Origin: Treponema sp.
Lineage (GTDB): Bacteria > Spirochaetota > Spirochaetia > Treponematales > Treponemataceae
NCBI GenBank assembly: GCA_022510845.1
Contig: JAFLSR010000009.1
Location: forward strand, 1 to 64,000
DNA length: 64,000 nt
Direction of reading: 5' to 3'
In this document: positions 16,300-24,765 of the stretch, one piece after another
Position numbering within the stretch: the first letter of the stretch is position 1
How the letters are laid out: the number at the start of each line of letters is the position of its first letter
Notes under the pieces: model-generated
Database searches by the model: none
What the model was told of the DNA's origin: nothing
The model's input: the letters and a program-made list of their open reading frames with translations, nothing else
Program-made: the position numbers and the translations under genes

Positions 16300-16497
16300 A
16301 TGATTCAGGTTGAACGCCTTAACGGATCGAACTATTTCATCAATCCGCACATGATTGAGTCAATGGAATGCCTTCCCGATTTGACGATCACCATGCTTTC
16401 CGGCAAAAAAATCGTAGTAAGAAATTCCCCCGAAGATGTCGTTAATAAAATTATTGAGTACCGCAGCAGAATCGGTATAAACGGCCAGGAGAGCTGA
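16300..16497 (+). CDS. flbD: FlbD family flagellar protein
   Basis: This 65-residue protein matches the FlbD family (PF06289): MIxVxRLNGxxxxINPxxIExxExxPDTxITL-like start followed by GKKxVVRNSPEDVVxKI. It usually stands directly upstream of motA in spirochaetes and Firmicutes, as here (27 nt gap). Its role is unclear. It is not the Caulobacter FlbD regulator, only a namesake. It is the first gene of the motility operon. Confidence 0.9.
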   Translation: MIQVERLNGSNYFINPHMIESMECLPDLTITMLSGKKIVVRNSPEDVVNKIIEYRSRIGINGQES

Positions 16498-16524
16498 AGG
16501 GCTTTTCGGCACGAGGGGTGTTGA

Positions 16525-17307
16525 ATGGATATAGCGTCTATAATCGGCGTGGTGGGCGGCGCGGCCTGTATCGTGATGTCGGTTTTGACTTCGGGAGGAA
16601 CTCTTGGAGGAATCATCGACATTCCGTCGGTGTTCATGACAATCGGTGGTTCTTTCGCCGCGATTTGTATTATGTGCCCGCTGAGCAAGGCTTTGGGTGT
16701 GTTCAAGATTATGGGAAAGGTTTTCAAAGTTCCTGATTTCGGCGAAAAGTCGCTTGTGCAGAACATGGTAAACCTTTCTGACAAAGCCCGCCGCGAAGGA
16801 ATCCTCATCCTTGAAGACGGTCTTGAAGACTTGGACGACCAGTTCCTCAAAAGCGGGCTTCGCCTCGTCATTGACGGTACGGACAGCGCGGTCGTTCGAA
16901 AAATCATGGAAAACGAAATGAGCCAGACCGAGGCGCGGCATTTTGAATGGATAAACGTGTTCAACCAGTGGGGCGGTTTCGCGCCTGGCTTCGGAATGAT
17001 GGGAACGGTTCTCGGACTTATCGGTATGTTGAACAACTTGGAAGACAAGAGTTCGCTCGGTCCGAACATGGCTGTCGCTTTGATTACGACGCTTTATGGT
17101 TCTATGTTGGCAAACTGGATTCTCGTTCCTATGGGACAGAATTTGCAGGAACAAAATTCTTCTGAAATGCGCGTCAAGGAAATGGTCATAGAGGGCGTTC
17201 TTGCGATTCAGGCAGGCGAAAACTCTCGCGTCATCGCGCAAAAACTTTTGACTTATCTCGATCCCGTGAGCAGGAAGGCCGTGGGCGCGGAAGTCCTCAA
17301 GGATTAG
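16525..17307 (+). CDS. motA: Flagellar motor stator protein MotA
   Basis: The protein has 260 residues. Four hydrophobic segments (about 5-25, 32-52, 148-170, 182-202) frame a cytoplasmic loop containing the residues that contact FliG ([14 protein letters not shown]... RLVIDGTD). The conserved [19 protein letters not shown] of the third segment is present. It forms the proton- or sodium-driven stator ring with MotB, which starts 4 nt downstream. Confidence 0.93.
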   Translation: MDIASIIGVVGGAACIVMSVLTSGGTLGGIIDIPSVFMTIGGSFAAICIMCPLSKALGVFKIMGKVFKVPDFGEKSLVQNMVNLSDKARREGILILEDGLEDLDDQFLKSGLRLVIDGTDSAVVRKIMENEMSQTEARHFEWINVFNQWGGFAPGFGMMGTVLGLIGMLNNLEDKSSLGPNMAVALITTLYGSMLANWILVPMGQNLQEQNSSEMRVKEMVIEGVLAIQAGENSRVIAQKLLTYLDPVSRKAVGAEVLKD

Positions 17308-17311
17308 TCTG

Positions 17312-18082
17312 ATGGGAAAGAAAAAAGAGCCTGAAAAACCTTCTACAGCGTGGCAGGGCACTTATGGCGACATGATCACGCTTATGCTGTGCTTTTTCGT
17401 CATGCTCTACGATCCTACTGAAGTCGATATAACTCAGCTCGCCACGATTACCGAATCGCTCCAAATGAACCAGACGGAGGCGACCACCGGAGGAATGTCC
17501 CTTTCGGCGGGAAGGCTTGCGGATTTGGGAAACACAATCAGTTCGCTGCCTTCGGTGGAAAGAGGGCGTTCGCTCGGCATGGTCAAGAAAAAGGCCGTCT
17601 CGCTTTTCGCGCCCGAAATCAAGAGTGCCAAAATCACCGTCACGAGCGATGAGCGCGGACTTGTGATTTCGCTTGCGGCAGACGCTTTTTTTGAGCGGGG
17701 CAGCGCGCGCCTCAATATCGAAAACACGCGCGAAACTCTTTTGCGCCTTTCGGAATTTTTTAATGATAAAGATTTAATTGAAAAAAACCGAAGATTTAGA
17801 ATAGAGGGGCATACCGACAACACGCCGGTGGATGTCTATTACGCGGATGACGGTTCGGAGGAAGAGGGGGGCGACCGTGAGGTGTATCCCAGCAACTGGG
17901 AACTTTCCGCGGCGCGCGCGATGAACGTGCTTCATTATCTTGCCGATTTCGGGGTGGACGAGGAAAAGTTTTCCATCGCGGGCTATGCCGACAAGCGTCC
18001 GAAATTCAGCAACGATACGGAAGAGGGGCGCGCTTACAATCGCAGGGTTGACATAATTATCCTCGACGAGGGGCATTTTTAA
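17312..18082 (+). CDS. motB: Flagellar motor stator protein MotB
   Basis: The protein has 256 residues. A single membrane segment (about 17-33) holds the ion-carrying aspartate Asp20 in [13 protein letters not shown]. The periplasmic OmpA-like domain (about 115-250) anchors the stator to peptidoglycan: [27 protein letters not shown] and AYNRRVDI are its core motifs. It is shorter in its plug region than the enterobacterial protein. It follows motA by 4 nt. Confidence 0.93.
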   Translation: MGKKKEPEKPSTAWQGTYGDMITLMLCFFVMLYDPTEVDITQLATITESLQMNQTEATTGGMSLSAGRLADLGNTISSLPSVERGRSLGMVKKKAVSLFAPEIKSAKITVTSDERGLVISLAADAFFERGSARLNIENTRETLLRLSEFFNDKDLIEKNRRFRIEGHTDNTPVDVYYADDGSEEEGGDREVYPSNWELSAARAMNVLHYLADFGVDEEKFSIAGYADKRPKFSNDTEEGRAYNRRVDIIILDEGHF

Positions 18083-18149
18083 AATTTGTTCGAATTTTGC
18101 GTGAAGCGGATTCGGCATATTCCGATGTATCAAAATTTGGAGGTGCAAA

Positions 18150-18704
18150 ATGGCAGACGACGATATGGACGATGGCTTGGGCGATGACGATGTTGGCGGT
18201 GGCTCTTCCCCGAAAAAAGGCGGCGGAGGCGGATTTTTGCCGACACTTCTCAAGTATGTCGCGCTTGGTTTGGGTGCGATAATACTGATTGTCACTGTGG
18301 TCATAATCACGATGAACATCGTTGGCGGAAACAAGCCTGCCGCGGCAGCCATTCCAATCAGCGAAGACTACAAGGAAATGGCCGAAGAGCTTGACTGGTA
18401 TCAGGGAATTGGCGAAATCCAGACGCGTTCGAGCGACCCGATTCCGGCAAGCATAGTCGTGAACATTTTCATGGGCTATAAAAAAGAAGATAAAGTTACT
18501 TCAACTGAAATCACTGCGCAGAGAATTCCTATCCGTGACTTTTTGCGGAATTACTTCGCGGGAAAAACCGCCGAAGCGCTTTCTCCGCGCAATGAGGAAA
18601 AACTCAAAATCGAGATTCGCAACGAAATAAACGATTCGATTTTGAGCAGGGGAAAAATCAGAAAGATTTCCTTTGACAAACTGAATGTGGTGACGCAGCA
18701 ATAG
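18150..18704 (+). CDS. fliL: Flagellar basal-body-associated protein FliL
   Basis: The protein has 184 residues: a Gly/Asp-rich cytoplasmic tail (1-30), one membrane segment (about 35-57), and a periplasmic FliL domain with the ITAQRIPIRDFLRNYFAGKTAEAL stretch. FliL rings surround the stators and raise torque. TTGGAGG lies 7 nt before ATG. The position between motB and fliM supports the call. Confidence 0.87.
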   Translation: MADDDMDDGLGDDDVGGGSSPKKGGGGGFLPTLLKYVALGLGAIILIVTVVIITMNIVGGNKPAAAAIPISEDYKEMAEELDWYQGIGEIQTRSSDPIPASIVVNIFMGYKKEDKVTSTEITAQRIPIRDFLRNYFAGKTAEALSPRNEEKLKIEIRNEINDSILSRGKIRKISFDKLNVVTQQ

Positions 18705-18725
18705 GCGAAAAAGCGAGGCTTTTAG

Positions 18726-19760
18726 ATGACAGATGTTCTTTCGCAGGACGAAATAGACCAGCTTCTCAACGCGATCAATACGGGGCAGCCGGACAACGAT
18801 GACTACAAGGCCGTTTCCGACACCCGTAAGATCAAGATTTACGACTTCAAGCGTCCCGACAAGTTTTCAAAGGAACAGATTCGCACGGTGCAGATTATGC
18901 ACGAAACCTTTGCGCGTCTTACCACGACGAGCCTTTCTGCGCAGTTGCGCTCTTTGGTTCATGTTCACGTGGCGACCGTAGACCAGCTTACTTACGAGGA
19001 ATTCATTCGCTCGATTCCAACTCCGACGACGCTCGCCGTCATAAACATGGATCCGCTTAAAGGCAACGCGGTTTTGGAAATAGACCCTGCCATTACGTTC
19101 AGCATGATAGACAGGCTTTTCGGCGGAACTGGCGTTGTTACCGGCAACAAGAGCCGCGACCTTACGGACATTGAGCAGTCGGTCATGGAAGGAATCATCG
19201 TGCGCATTTTGGCGAATATGCGCGAGGCATGGACACAGGTAATCGACTTGCGTCCGCGTCTTGGACAGATTGAAACGAATCCGCAGTTCGCGCAGATTGT
19301 TCCGCCTACGGAAATGGTCGTTCTGGTTACGCTGGAAACAAAAGTTACAGAGGAAGAGGGAATGATAAACTTCTGCATTCCCTACCTTACGATTGAGCCG
19401 ATAATTTCGAAACTTTCCTCGCAGTTTTGGTTCAGTTCGGTGCGCCGAAGCAGCACGACACAGTATTTGGGCACTCTCAAAGAAAAAATCTCCACAGTCG
19501 ATATGGATGTGGTTGCGGAAATCGGTTCGATAAACGTGCCGATTCGCGACGTGCTTTCTTTGCGTGCGGGCGATGTCGTAAAACTTTCCAATACGAAAGT
19601 GAGCGACCAGCTTACGCTCAATATCGGCGACAAGAAAAAATATTATTGCCAGCCCGGCGTTGTGGGCAAAAAGATGGCGGTTCAAGTTACTGGCAAACTT
19701 GAAGAAGACGATGAGGAAGAATTCGAAGAACTTTCCGTAGAAGGAGATGAATCAGTATGA
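18726..19760 (+). CDS. fliM: Flagellar motor switch protein FliM
   Basis: The protein has 344 residues. The N-terminus (VLSQDEIDQLLNAI) is the CheY-P binding peptide. The middle CheC-like domain and the C-terminal SpoA domain (about 250-320) follow, with the DVLSLRAGDVVKL motif that pairs with FliN-type SpoA domains. It is the central protein of the C-ring. It ends in an acidic tail and overlaps fliY by 4 nt (ATGA). Confidence 0.94.
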   Translation: MTDVLSQDEIDQLLNAINTGQPDNDDYKAVSDTRKIKIYDFKRPDKFSKEQIRTVQIMHETFARLTTTSLSAQLRSLVHVHVATVDQLTYEEFIRSIPTPTTLAVINMDPLKGNAVLEIDPAITFSMIDRLFGGTGVVTGNKSRDLTDIEQSVMEGIIVRILANMREAWTQVIDLRPRLGQIETNPQFAQIVPPTEMVVLVTLETKVTEEEGMINFCIPYLTIEPIISKLSSQFWFSSVRRSSTTQYLGTLKEKISTVDMDVVAEIGSINVPIRDVLSLRAGDVVKLSNTKVSDQLTLNIGDKKKYYCQPGVVGKKMAVQVTGKLEEDDEEEFEELSVEGDESV

Positions 19761-20902
19761 GCGATGGTGTAATTTCTCAAGACGAAATCGATGCGCTGCT
19801 TTCCGGCGTTCCTATGGACGGATTGAATGCTTCGGGACAAGTGGCATCTGCGTCTCCGTCGATGATGAACATAGATACGGAAACTTTGGCGAAATTTGCG
19901 GGCGACACGAAGGATTCTTTTGCCGAAAATCTCAAGCAGATGACTGGCGCGGAAGTTACCGTGGGAACGCCCACCGTGGAATCCGCGGCGCGTGACCAAC
20001 TTTTGGCGAAACTTCCGGAAATGGTCATCGTGACGCAGGCCGACTATTCGGCGGGGCTCAAAGGCGACCACCTTTACATCATATCGACCGACTGCGCTCA
20101 GAAATTGGTGGGGCTGATAAACAAGGAAGAGAATGCCACTCTTGACGACATGGCTCTTTCCGTTGTGAACGAGACCCTTTCTACACATACAAATGATGAA
20201 CTTACAGCTATTGACAAGACCGGAAAATTGCCCGGACTTGCCTGTAATCCGGCGGAATCGATAAACGTACCCAAAGCGATGGTACGCGCTCCGCAGAATA
20301 CTTTCGCGCTCTTCACGTTCCCGATCACAATAGACGGAAACGCGTACACTATGTGGGAGGCGATTTCAGGCGAGGCCGCTTGGCAAATCGGAATGGCTTT
20401 GGGCGGGAACGCAGCGATGGCTGTGCCTGGGGGAAATGCCGGCGGTGCGCTCAATGCCGCGGATATGGCGAGCCTTGCCGGTGCCGCCGCTCCGATGGGT
20501 GGAGGAGCGCCTCAGATGGCGGGTGCTATGTCAATGGGAGGAGGTATGCCGATGCAAATGGGTGGAATGCCGATGGGCGCCGCTCCGAACGTTCAGTCTG
20601 TTCAATATCCTTCGCTCATGGGCGGCGGAATGGGCGGCGATCAAGGCAATATCGGCCTGTTGATGGACGTTTTCATGGAGATGACCGTAGAACTCGGACG
20701 CACTAAAAAACCGATAAAGGAAATCCTCGGTTTTGGCGAGGGTACGATCATCGAATTGGACAAGCTTGCTGGCGAACCTGTGGACATCCTTGTGAACCAC
20801 AAGCCGATAGCGAAGGGTGAAGTCGTGGTCATCGATGAAAACTTCGGTGTCCGAATCACTGAAATCCTTTCTCCGCAGGAACGGGTTTCTGAATTGAGAT
20901 GA
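19757..20902 (+). CDS. fliY: Flagellar motor switch protein FliY (FliN with CheC-like domain)
   Basis: The protein has 381 residues, far longer than a plain FliN (about 130). It opens with a second EIDALLSGV peptide, has a CheC-like domain (about 40-210) with the conserved ALSVVNETLSTHTN helix, a Met/Gly-rich flexible linker (about 225-295), and a C-terminal SpoA/FliN domain (about 300-380) with ILGFGEGTIIELDKLAGEPVDILVNHK. In spirochaetes and Bacillus this form serves as switch protein, and some dephosphorylate CheY-P. Enzyme activity is not proven here. Confidence 0.9.
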   Translation: MSDGVISQDEIDALLSGVPMDGLNASGQVASASPSMMNIDTETLAKFAGDTKDSFAENLKQMTGAEVTVGTPTVESAARDQLLAKLPEMVIVTQADYSAGLKGDHLYIISTDCAQKLVGLINKEENATLDDMALSVVNETLSTHTNDELTAIDKTGKLPGLACNPAESINVPKAMVRAPQNTFALFTFPITIDGNAYTMWEAISGEAAWQIGMALGGNAAMAVPGGNAGGALNAADMASLAGAAAPMGGGAPQMAGAMSMGGGMPMQMGGMPMGAAPNVQSVQYPSLMGGGMGGDQGNIGLLMDVFMEMTVELGRTKKPIKEILGFGEGTIIELDKLAGEPVDILVNHKPIAKGEVVVIDENFGVRITEILSPQERVSELR

Positions 20903-21609
20903 TTTTTCCGCGTGTGGGTAATTCCACGCGCGGATTTTATATGGGTGGGGTAAAGTTGATTTTCTCGAAAAAAAAATTCGCGCTTTTATGCGCTTTTTCG
21001 CTTTTCTGTTTTTTCGCGTTTTCCCAGAATTCGCAGGACGAAGCAAGTCTTTCCGCGCAGACTCAAGAAATTTCATCCTCTTCAATTCCTGACGAATCCA
21101 CGCTCAGAATTGGCGACGCATCGCAAGGAAATCAGCCTTCCGAAGTTGCGGCACAAAGCAGGGGCGGCTCTACGATTTGGGTTTTCTTCCGGATGGTCTT
21201 TGTCCTGATTGTTGTGGTCGTCTGCATTTACTTCGTGATGAATTTTATGAAAAAAAAGATGGACGGCGGAATCAACGAGGACGATATGTTCCTGCGCAAG
21301 GTTGCGGCGATTTCGATTGCGCCCGGAAAGTCCGTGCAAATCGTGACGCTTTTGGAACACGCGTATTTGCTCGGCGTGACCGAAAATTCGATTGACCTGC
21401 TCGGCGAGATTACGGACAAGGAACTCGTGGACGCGATGAACCTCAACGCCGACCGGAATGAGAACAACGCCCGGGCGCGCAATTTCGGCGACATACTTTC
21501 GGTTTTTTTGAATCCAAAAAACGCGCGGACTGCCGGGCAAAAAGAGCCTGGCGCGAAGATTTCGGAATTCTTCGAAACGCAGCGCAAAAAACTCGGCTCG
21601 GAGGAATGA
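20899..21609 (+). CDS. fliO: Flagellar export protein FliO/FliZ
   Basis: The protein has 236 residues from the ATG overlapping the fliY stop. Two later in-frame starts (ATG at 20941 and TTG at 20956, the latter behind GGGG) would leave a cleaner signal peptide (KKKFALLCAFSLFCFFAFS) and may be the true ones. A second membrane segment lies at about 93-113. The cytoplasmic FliO domain follows (RKVAAISIAPGKSVQIVTL... YLLGVTENSIDLL). It helps assemble the FliP pore. Position before fliP is typical. Confidence 0.85.
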   Translation: MIFPRVGNSTRGFYMGGVKLIFSKKKFALLCAFSLFCFFAFSQNSQDEASLSAQTQEISSSSIPDESTLRIGDASQGNQPSEVAAQSRGGSTIWVFFRMVFVLIVVVVCIYFVMNFMKKKMDGGINEDDMFLRKVAAISIAPGKSVQIVTLLEHAYLLGVTENSIDLLGEITDKELVDAMNLNADRNENNARARNFGDILSVFLNPKNARTAGQKEPGAKISEFFETQRKKLGSEE

Positions 21610-21610
21610 G

Positions 21611-22474
21611 GTGGCTGCGATTTTTTTTCAGAAAAAATTCTTTCCACGCCTCTTCGCCTTTTTGATTTTCGTTTTTGCCTGCGCGTTTCAAGCCTTTCCG
21701 CAAAACGCGATGCGCGCTGAAGACGACGCGAATTTTCCGCGGGGCTCTTCACGCGGAACGATGCAGATGGAAGGCGACGTGAATCCAGTTCAGATTCCGA
21801 ACATCGACATCAGCATAACGAGGCCCGATGGCGGCGAGGAAGTGGCGTTCAGCGTCCAGGTTTTGGTGCTGCTCACGTTGCTCACGCTCGCGCCGAGCCT
21901 TTTGATTCTGCTCACTTGTTTTTTGCGTTTTTCGATTGTGCTTGATTTCATAAAGCGCGCGCTTTCATTGCAGCAAGTTCCTCCTACGAGCGTTTTGAAT
22001 GGAATCGCTTTTTTTATGACGCTCTTTGTCATGTGGCCGACTTTTACGAACGTCTACGACAATGCGTTCGTTCCGATGCGCGACGGGGAAATCGGCATTC
22101 AAGAAGCGTTCGACAGCGCGCAAAGGCCGATCCGTTATTTTATGTATTCGCAGATGGCGGACGACACGAGTTACATCGAGATGTTCATGGGAATGGGAAA
22201 CATGGAAAGGCCGGATACTCTTGAAGACGTTCCGACCCATGTCCTCGTTCCGGCATACATTCTGCACGAACTGACAGTGGCGTTCAAAATCGGAATTTAT
22301 TTGTACATTCCGTTCATCATAATCGACATGGTGGTGGCGAGCATATTGATGTCGATGGGAATGATGATGTTGCCGCCTGTTCAGATTTCGATGCCGTTCA
22401 AACTGATGCTTTTCGTGCTTGTGGACGGCTGGGGAATTTTGACGCGGCAACTTTTCATTTCGGTGTTGAGGTAG
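21611..22474 (+). CDS. fliP: Flagellar export gate protein FliP
   Basis: The protein has 287 residues. It starts with GTG, with GAGGA placed over the fliO stop. An N-terminal signal peptide is followed by the FliP core with four membrane segments; hallmark stretches are LLTLLTLAPSLLILLTCF, VPTHVLVPAYILHELTVAFKIG and MGMMMLPPVQISMPFKLMLFVLVDGW. FliP with FliQ and FliR forms the export channel. The stop is followed directly by fliQ. Confidence 0.94.
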   Translation: MAAIFFQKKFFPRLFAFLIFVFACAFQAFPQNAMRAEDDANFPRGSSRGTMQMEGDVNPVQIPNIDISITRPDGGEEVAFSVQVLVLLTLLTLAPSLLILLTCFLRFSIVLDFIKRALSLQQVPPTSVLNGIAFFMTLFVMWPTFTNVYDNAFVPMRDGEIGIQEAFDSAQRPIRYFMYSQMADDTSYIEMFMGMGNMERPDTLEDVPTHVLVPAYILHELTVAFKIGIYLYIPFIIIDMVVASILMSMGMMMLPPVQISMPFKLMLFVLVDGWGILTRQLFISVLR

Positions 22475-22480
22475 GTGAAA

Positions 22481-22750
22481 ATGGGATTGGGTCAAATTAT
22501 GAATTTGATGCGCTCGGGAATTTTGCAGGTTTTTATTCTTGTAGCCCCGTTGCTTTTTTCGGCTTTGATAATAGGCCTTGTGGTCGCGATTTTTCAGGCG
22601 ACGACTTCGATTCAGGAACAGACGCTCACGTTCCTGCCGAAGATGCTCACGATTTTGGCAGTGCTCGCGCTTTTGGGAGGATGGATGTTCGCGATGCTGC
22701 GCGACTATACGATTACGCTTTTTGAACAGATTCCCGCGCTCGCGCGATAG
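22481..22750 (+). CDS. fliQ: Flagellar export gate protein FliQ
   Basis: The protein has 89 residues from the ATG of MGLGQIMNL, which gives the standard family length; a GTG two codons earlier directly abuts the fliP stop. Two membrane helices (about 15-38, 48-75) with the characteristic IFQATTSIQEQTLTFLPK between them. It is part of the FliPQR pore. Confidence 0.92.
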   Translation: MGLGQIMNLMRSGILQVFILVAPLLFSALIIGLVVAIFQATTSIQEQTLTFLPKMLTILAVLALLGGWMFAMLRDYTITLFEQIPALAR

Positions 22751-22772
22751 GGTATACCGGTATGGGGTATAG

Positions 22773-23585
22773 ATGCTTGACGATGTTTTGAACAATGCGC
22801 CCGCTTTTTTGCTGGCGACTGTAAGGTGCTTTGCTCTTTTGATGACGCTTCCGCTTTTTTCGATGCGGAATGTTCCCACTGTGGCGCGTCTTGCGCTCGC
22901 ACTTTATATGTCGTACATCGTCCTTCCCCAAGTGGACTATTCTTCGTATGGAGCGGCGATGTACGCGAACGCGCTTTTTACGATGCAGTTTTTTTTGCTT
23001 TTGGCTGGAGAAGCCTTGCTCGGAATAATAACCGGTTTTTTCGTGAGCATCATCTTTTCGGCGTTCAGCACGGCGGGACAGTTCTTCGCGTTTCAGATGG
23101 GATTTTCGGCAAGCGAAGTGTACGACGCTTTGAGCCAAGTGGAAAATCCTCTGATGGGACAATATTTGAATTTGATGGCGATGCTAGTTTTCATGCAGAC
23201 GCGATGGTTCCAAAAATTGTTTTTGGGCGCGCTCGTTTCGAGTTTCAAGACGCTAAGCGCGTTTTCGATTGTGCGCGATATGCAGGGCGGCGTTCTCGTC
23301 CAAACTATGATGCGTTCTTTGAGCGACCTTTTCACGTCGTCGCTTGTCATCGCGCTTCCCATAATGGGAACTCTGATGCTCATCACGGTTTCGGTGGGAA
23401 TCCTTTCCAAGGCCGCGCCGCAGATGAACCTTCTTTCCGAAGGTTTCCCAATAATGATTTTGACGGCGTTCTTTGTTTTGACGGCGCTTTTCCCGAGCAT
23501 GATTGACGCTTTTACGCGCGGATTCGATGCGGGCTTTTCGCGGCTTGAACAGCTGTTTTTGGAACTGGGAGGAAGACGAATTTGA
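22773..23585 (+). CDS. fliR: Flagellar export gate protein FliR
   Basis: The protein has 270 residues with six or so hydrophobic segments. FliR traits are visible: the start with FLLATVRCFALLMTLPLFS, then GEALLGIITGFFVSIIFSAFSTAGQFFAFQMGF and the late LMLITVSVGILSKAAPQMNLLSEGFP. It completes the FliPQR channel. The last codon region overlaps the TTG start of flhB. Confidence 0.93.
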   Translation: MLDDVLNNAPAFLLATVRCFALLMTLPLFSMRNVPTVARLALALYMSYIVLPQVDYSSYGAAMYANALFTMQFFLLLAGEALLGIITGFFVSIIFSAFSTAGQFFAFQMGFSASEVYDALSQVENPLMGQYLNLMAMLVFMQTRWFQKLFLGALVSSFKTLSAFSIVRDMQGGVLVQTMMRSLSDLFTSSLVIALPIMGTLMLITVSVGILSKAAPQMNLLSEGFPIMILTAFFVLTALFPSMIDAFTRGFDAGFSRLEQLFLELGGRRI

Positions 23586-24703
23586 AAGACGAAAATCTTT
23601 TTGACTTCATCGACTTGCAGTGGTTCGCGGCTGAGGACGAGGGACGCACCGAAGAACCTTCCGACATAAAAATCGACAAGGCGCGCAAGGAAGGCCGCGT
23701 CGCGAAAAGCCAGGAAGTGAACGCGGCGATTGTTTTTCTTTTTTCGACGCTCACTCTCTTCCTTTTGGGAAAATGGATTTTGGAACAGTTCGTCGAAGTG
23801 CTCGTGTTTTTTTTCAGCAGGTGTACGGATGACAACGCGATAAGCGGAACGAGCGCGGTCGTGTTCTTCAATTATTTTTTGAAGACTGTTTTGCCGATAG
23901 CGTTCGTCGCGCTTTTGGCTGGCGTAATCGGAAATCTCATCCAAAACCGCGGGTGGCTTTTCAGCACGAAGCCAATACAAATGAATTTTTCGAAAATCCT
24001 TCCGAGGTTCGGAGAGTATTTCAAGAAGACTGTCTTTTCGCGTCAGGGCGCGTTCAACGTGGGAAAGTCAATCCTGAAAGTCGCGGTCTTGGTTTTCGCG
24101 TCCTACAGCATAATCCGTGCGAACATCGGCGACTTGCTTTTCATTGTGCACGGAAACGGGAACGTAGCGGGCGCAATCGGAAAACTCGCCTCGATTGCGA
24201 TTCAGATTCTTTTTTTCGCGGCGGTCTTTTTTCTGTTGATTTCGATTCCCGACTATTTTGTTCAGCGCAGGGAATTCATCGAATCTTTGAAAATGACGAA
24301 GCAGGAAGTGAAGCAGGAATTCAAGGAGATGGAAGGCGACCCCGAAGTGAAGGGGCGAATCAAGCAGGCGCAAAAGCAGCTTTTGGCTTCGAACATTCCG
24401 CGCGCCGTGGCGGAAAGCGACGTGGTAATCACGAACCCGACGCATTTTGCGGTTGCGCTCAAATACGACACGACGCAAAGCGCGGCCCCGATGGTGAGCG
24501 CGAAGGGCGAGGATTTTATGGCGCAGCGCATAAAGCAAATCGCGCGGGAGAACGATGTGCCCATCGTGGAAAATCGTCCGCTCGCGCGCTCCCTCTATGC
24601 AGACGTTGATTTAGGTGATATAATACCCGATGAGTATTTTAAGGCGATTTCGCTTGTGTACAGTCATTTGAAAAAATTCAACAAGAAATCCGGCGCGGCG
24701 TAA
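23582..24703 (+). CDS. flhB: Flagellar export switch protein FlhB
   Basis: The protein has 373 residues, starting with TTG overlapping the fliR stop. After four membrane segments the cytoplasmic domain carries the self-cleaving NPTH (Asn285-Pro286), which sets export specificity from hook to filament. The N-terminal tail DLQWFAAEDEGRTEEPS (residues 11-27) resembles the LQFFA sequence that the Prp protease cuts in other proteins, and prp is present at 52582. Order fliR-flhB-flhA is standard. Confidence 0.94.
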   Translation: MKDENLFDFIDLQWFAAEDEGRTEEPSDIKIDKARKEGRVAKSQEVNAAIVFLFSTLTLFLLGKWILEQFVEVLVFFFSRCTDDNAISGTSAVVFFNYFLKTVLPIAFVALLAGVIGNLIQNRGWLFSTKPIQMNFSKILPRFGEYFKKTVFSRQGAFNVGKSILKVAVLVFASYSIIRANIGDLLFIVHGNGNVAGAIGKLASIAIQILFFAAVFFLLISIPDYFVQRREFIESLKMTKQEVKQEFKEMEGDPEVKGRIKQAQKQLLASNIPRAVAESDVVITNPTHFAVALKYDTTQSAAPMVSAKGEDFMAQRIKQIARENDVPIVENRPLARSLYADVDLGDIIPDEYFKAISLVYSHLKKFNKKSGAA

Positions 24704-24765
24704 AAAACGATGAAACGCGGACGCAGATGATTTTTATTTAGATTTTTTGGTCAGGGTGGGGACTT

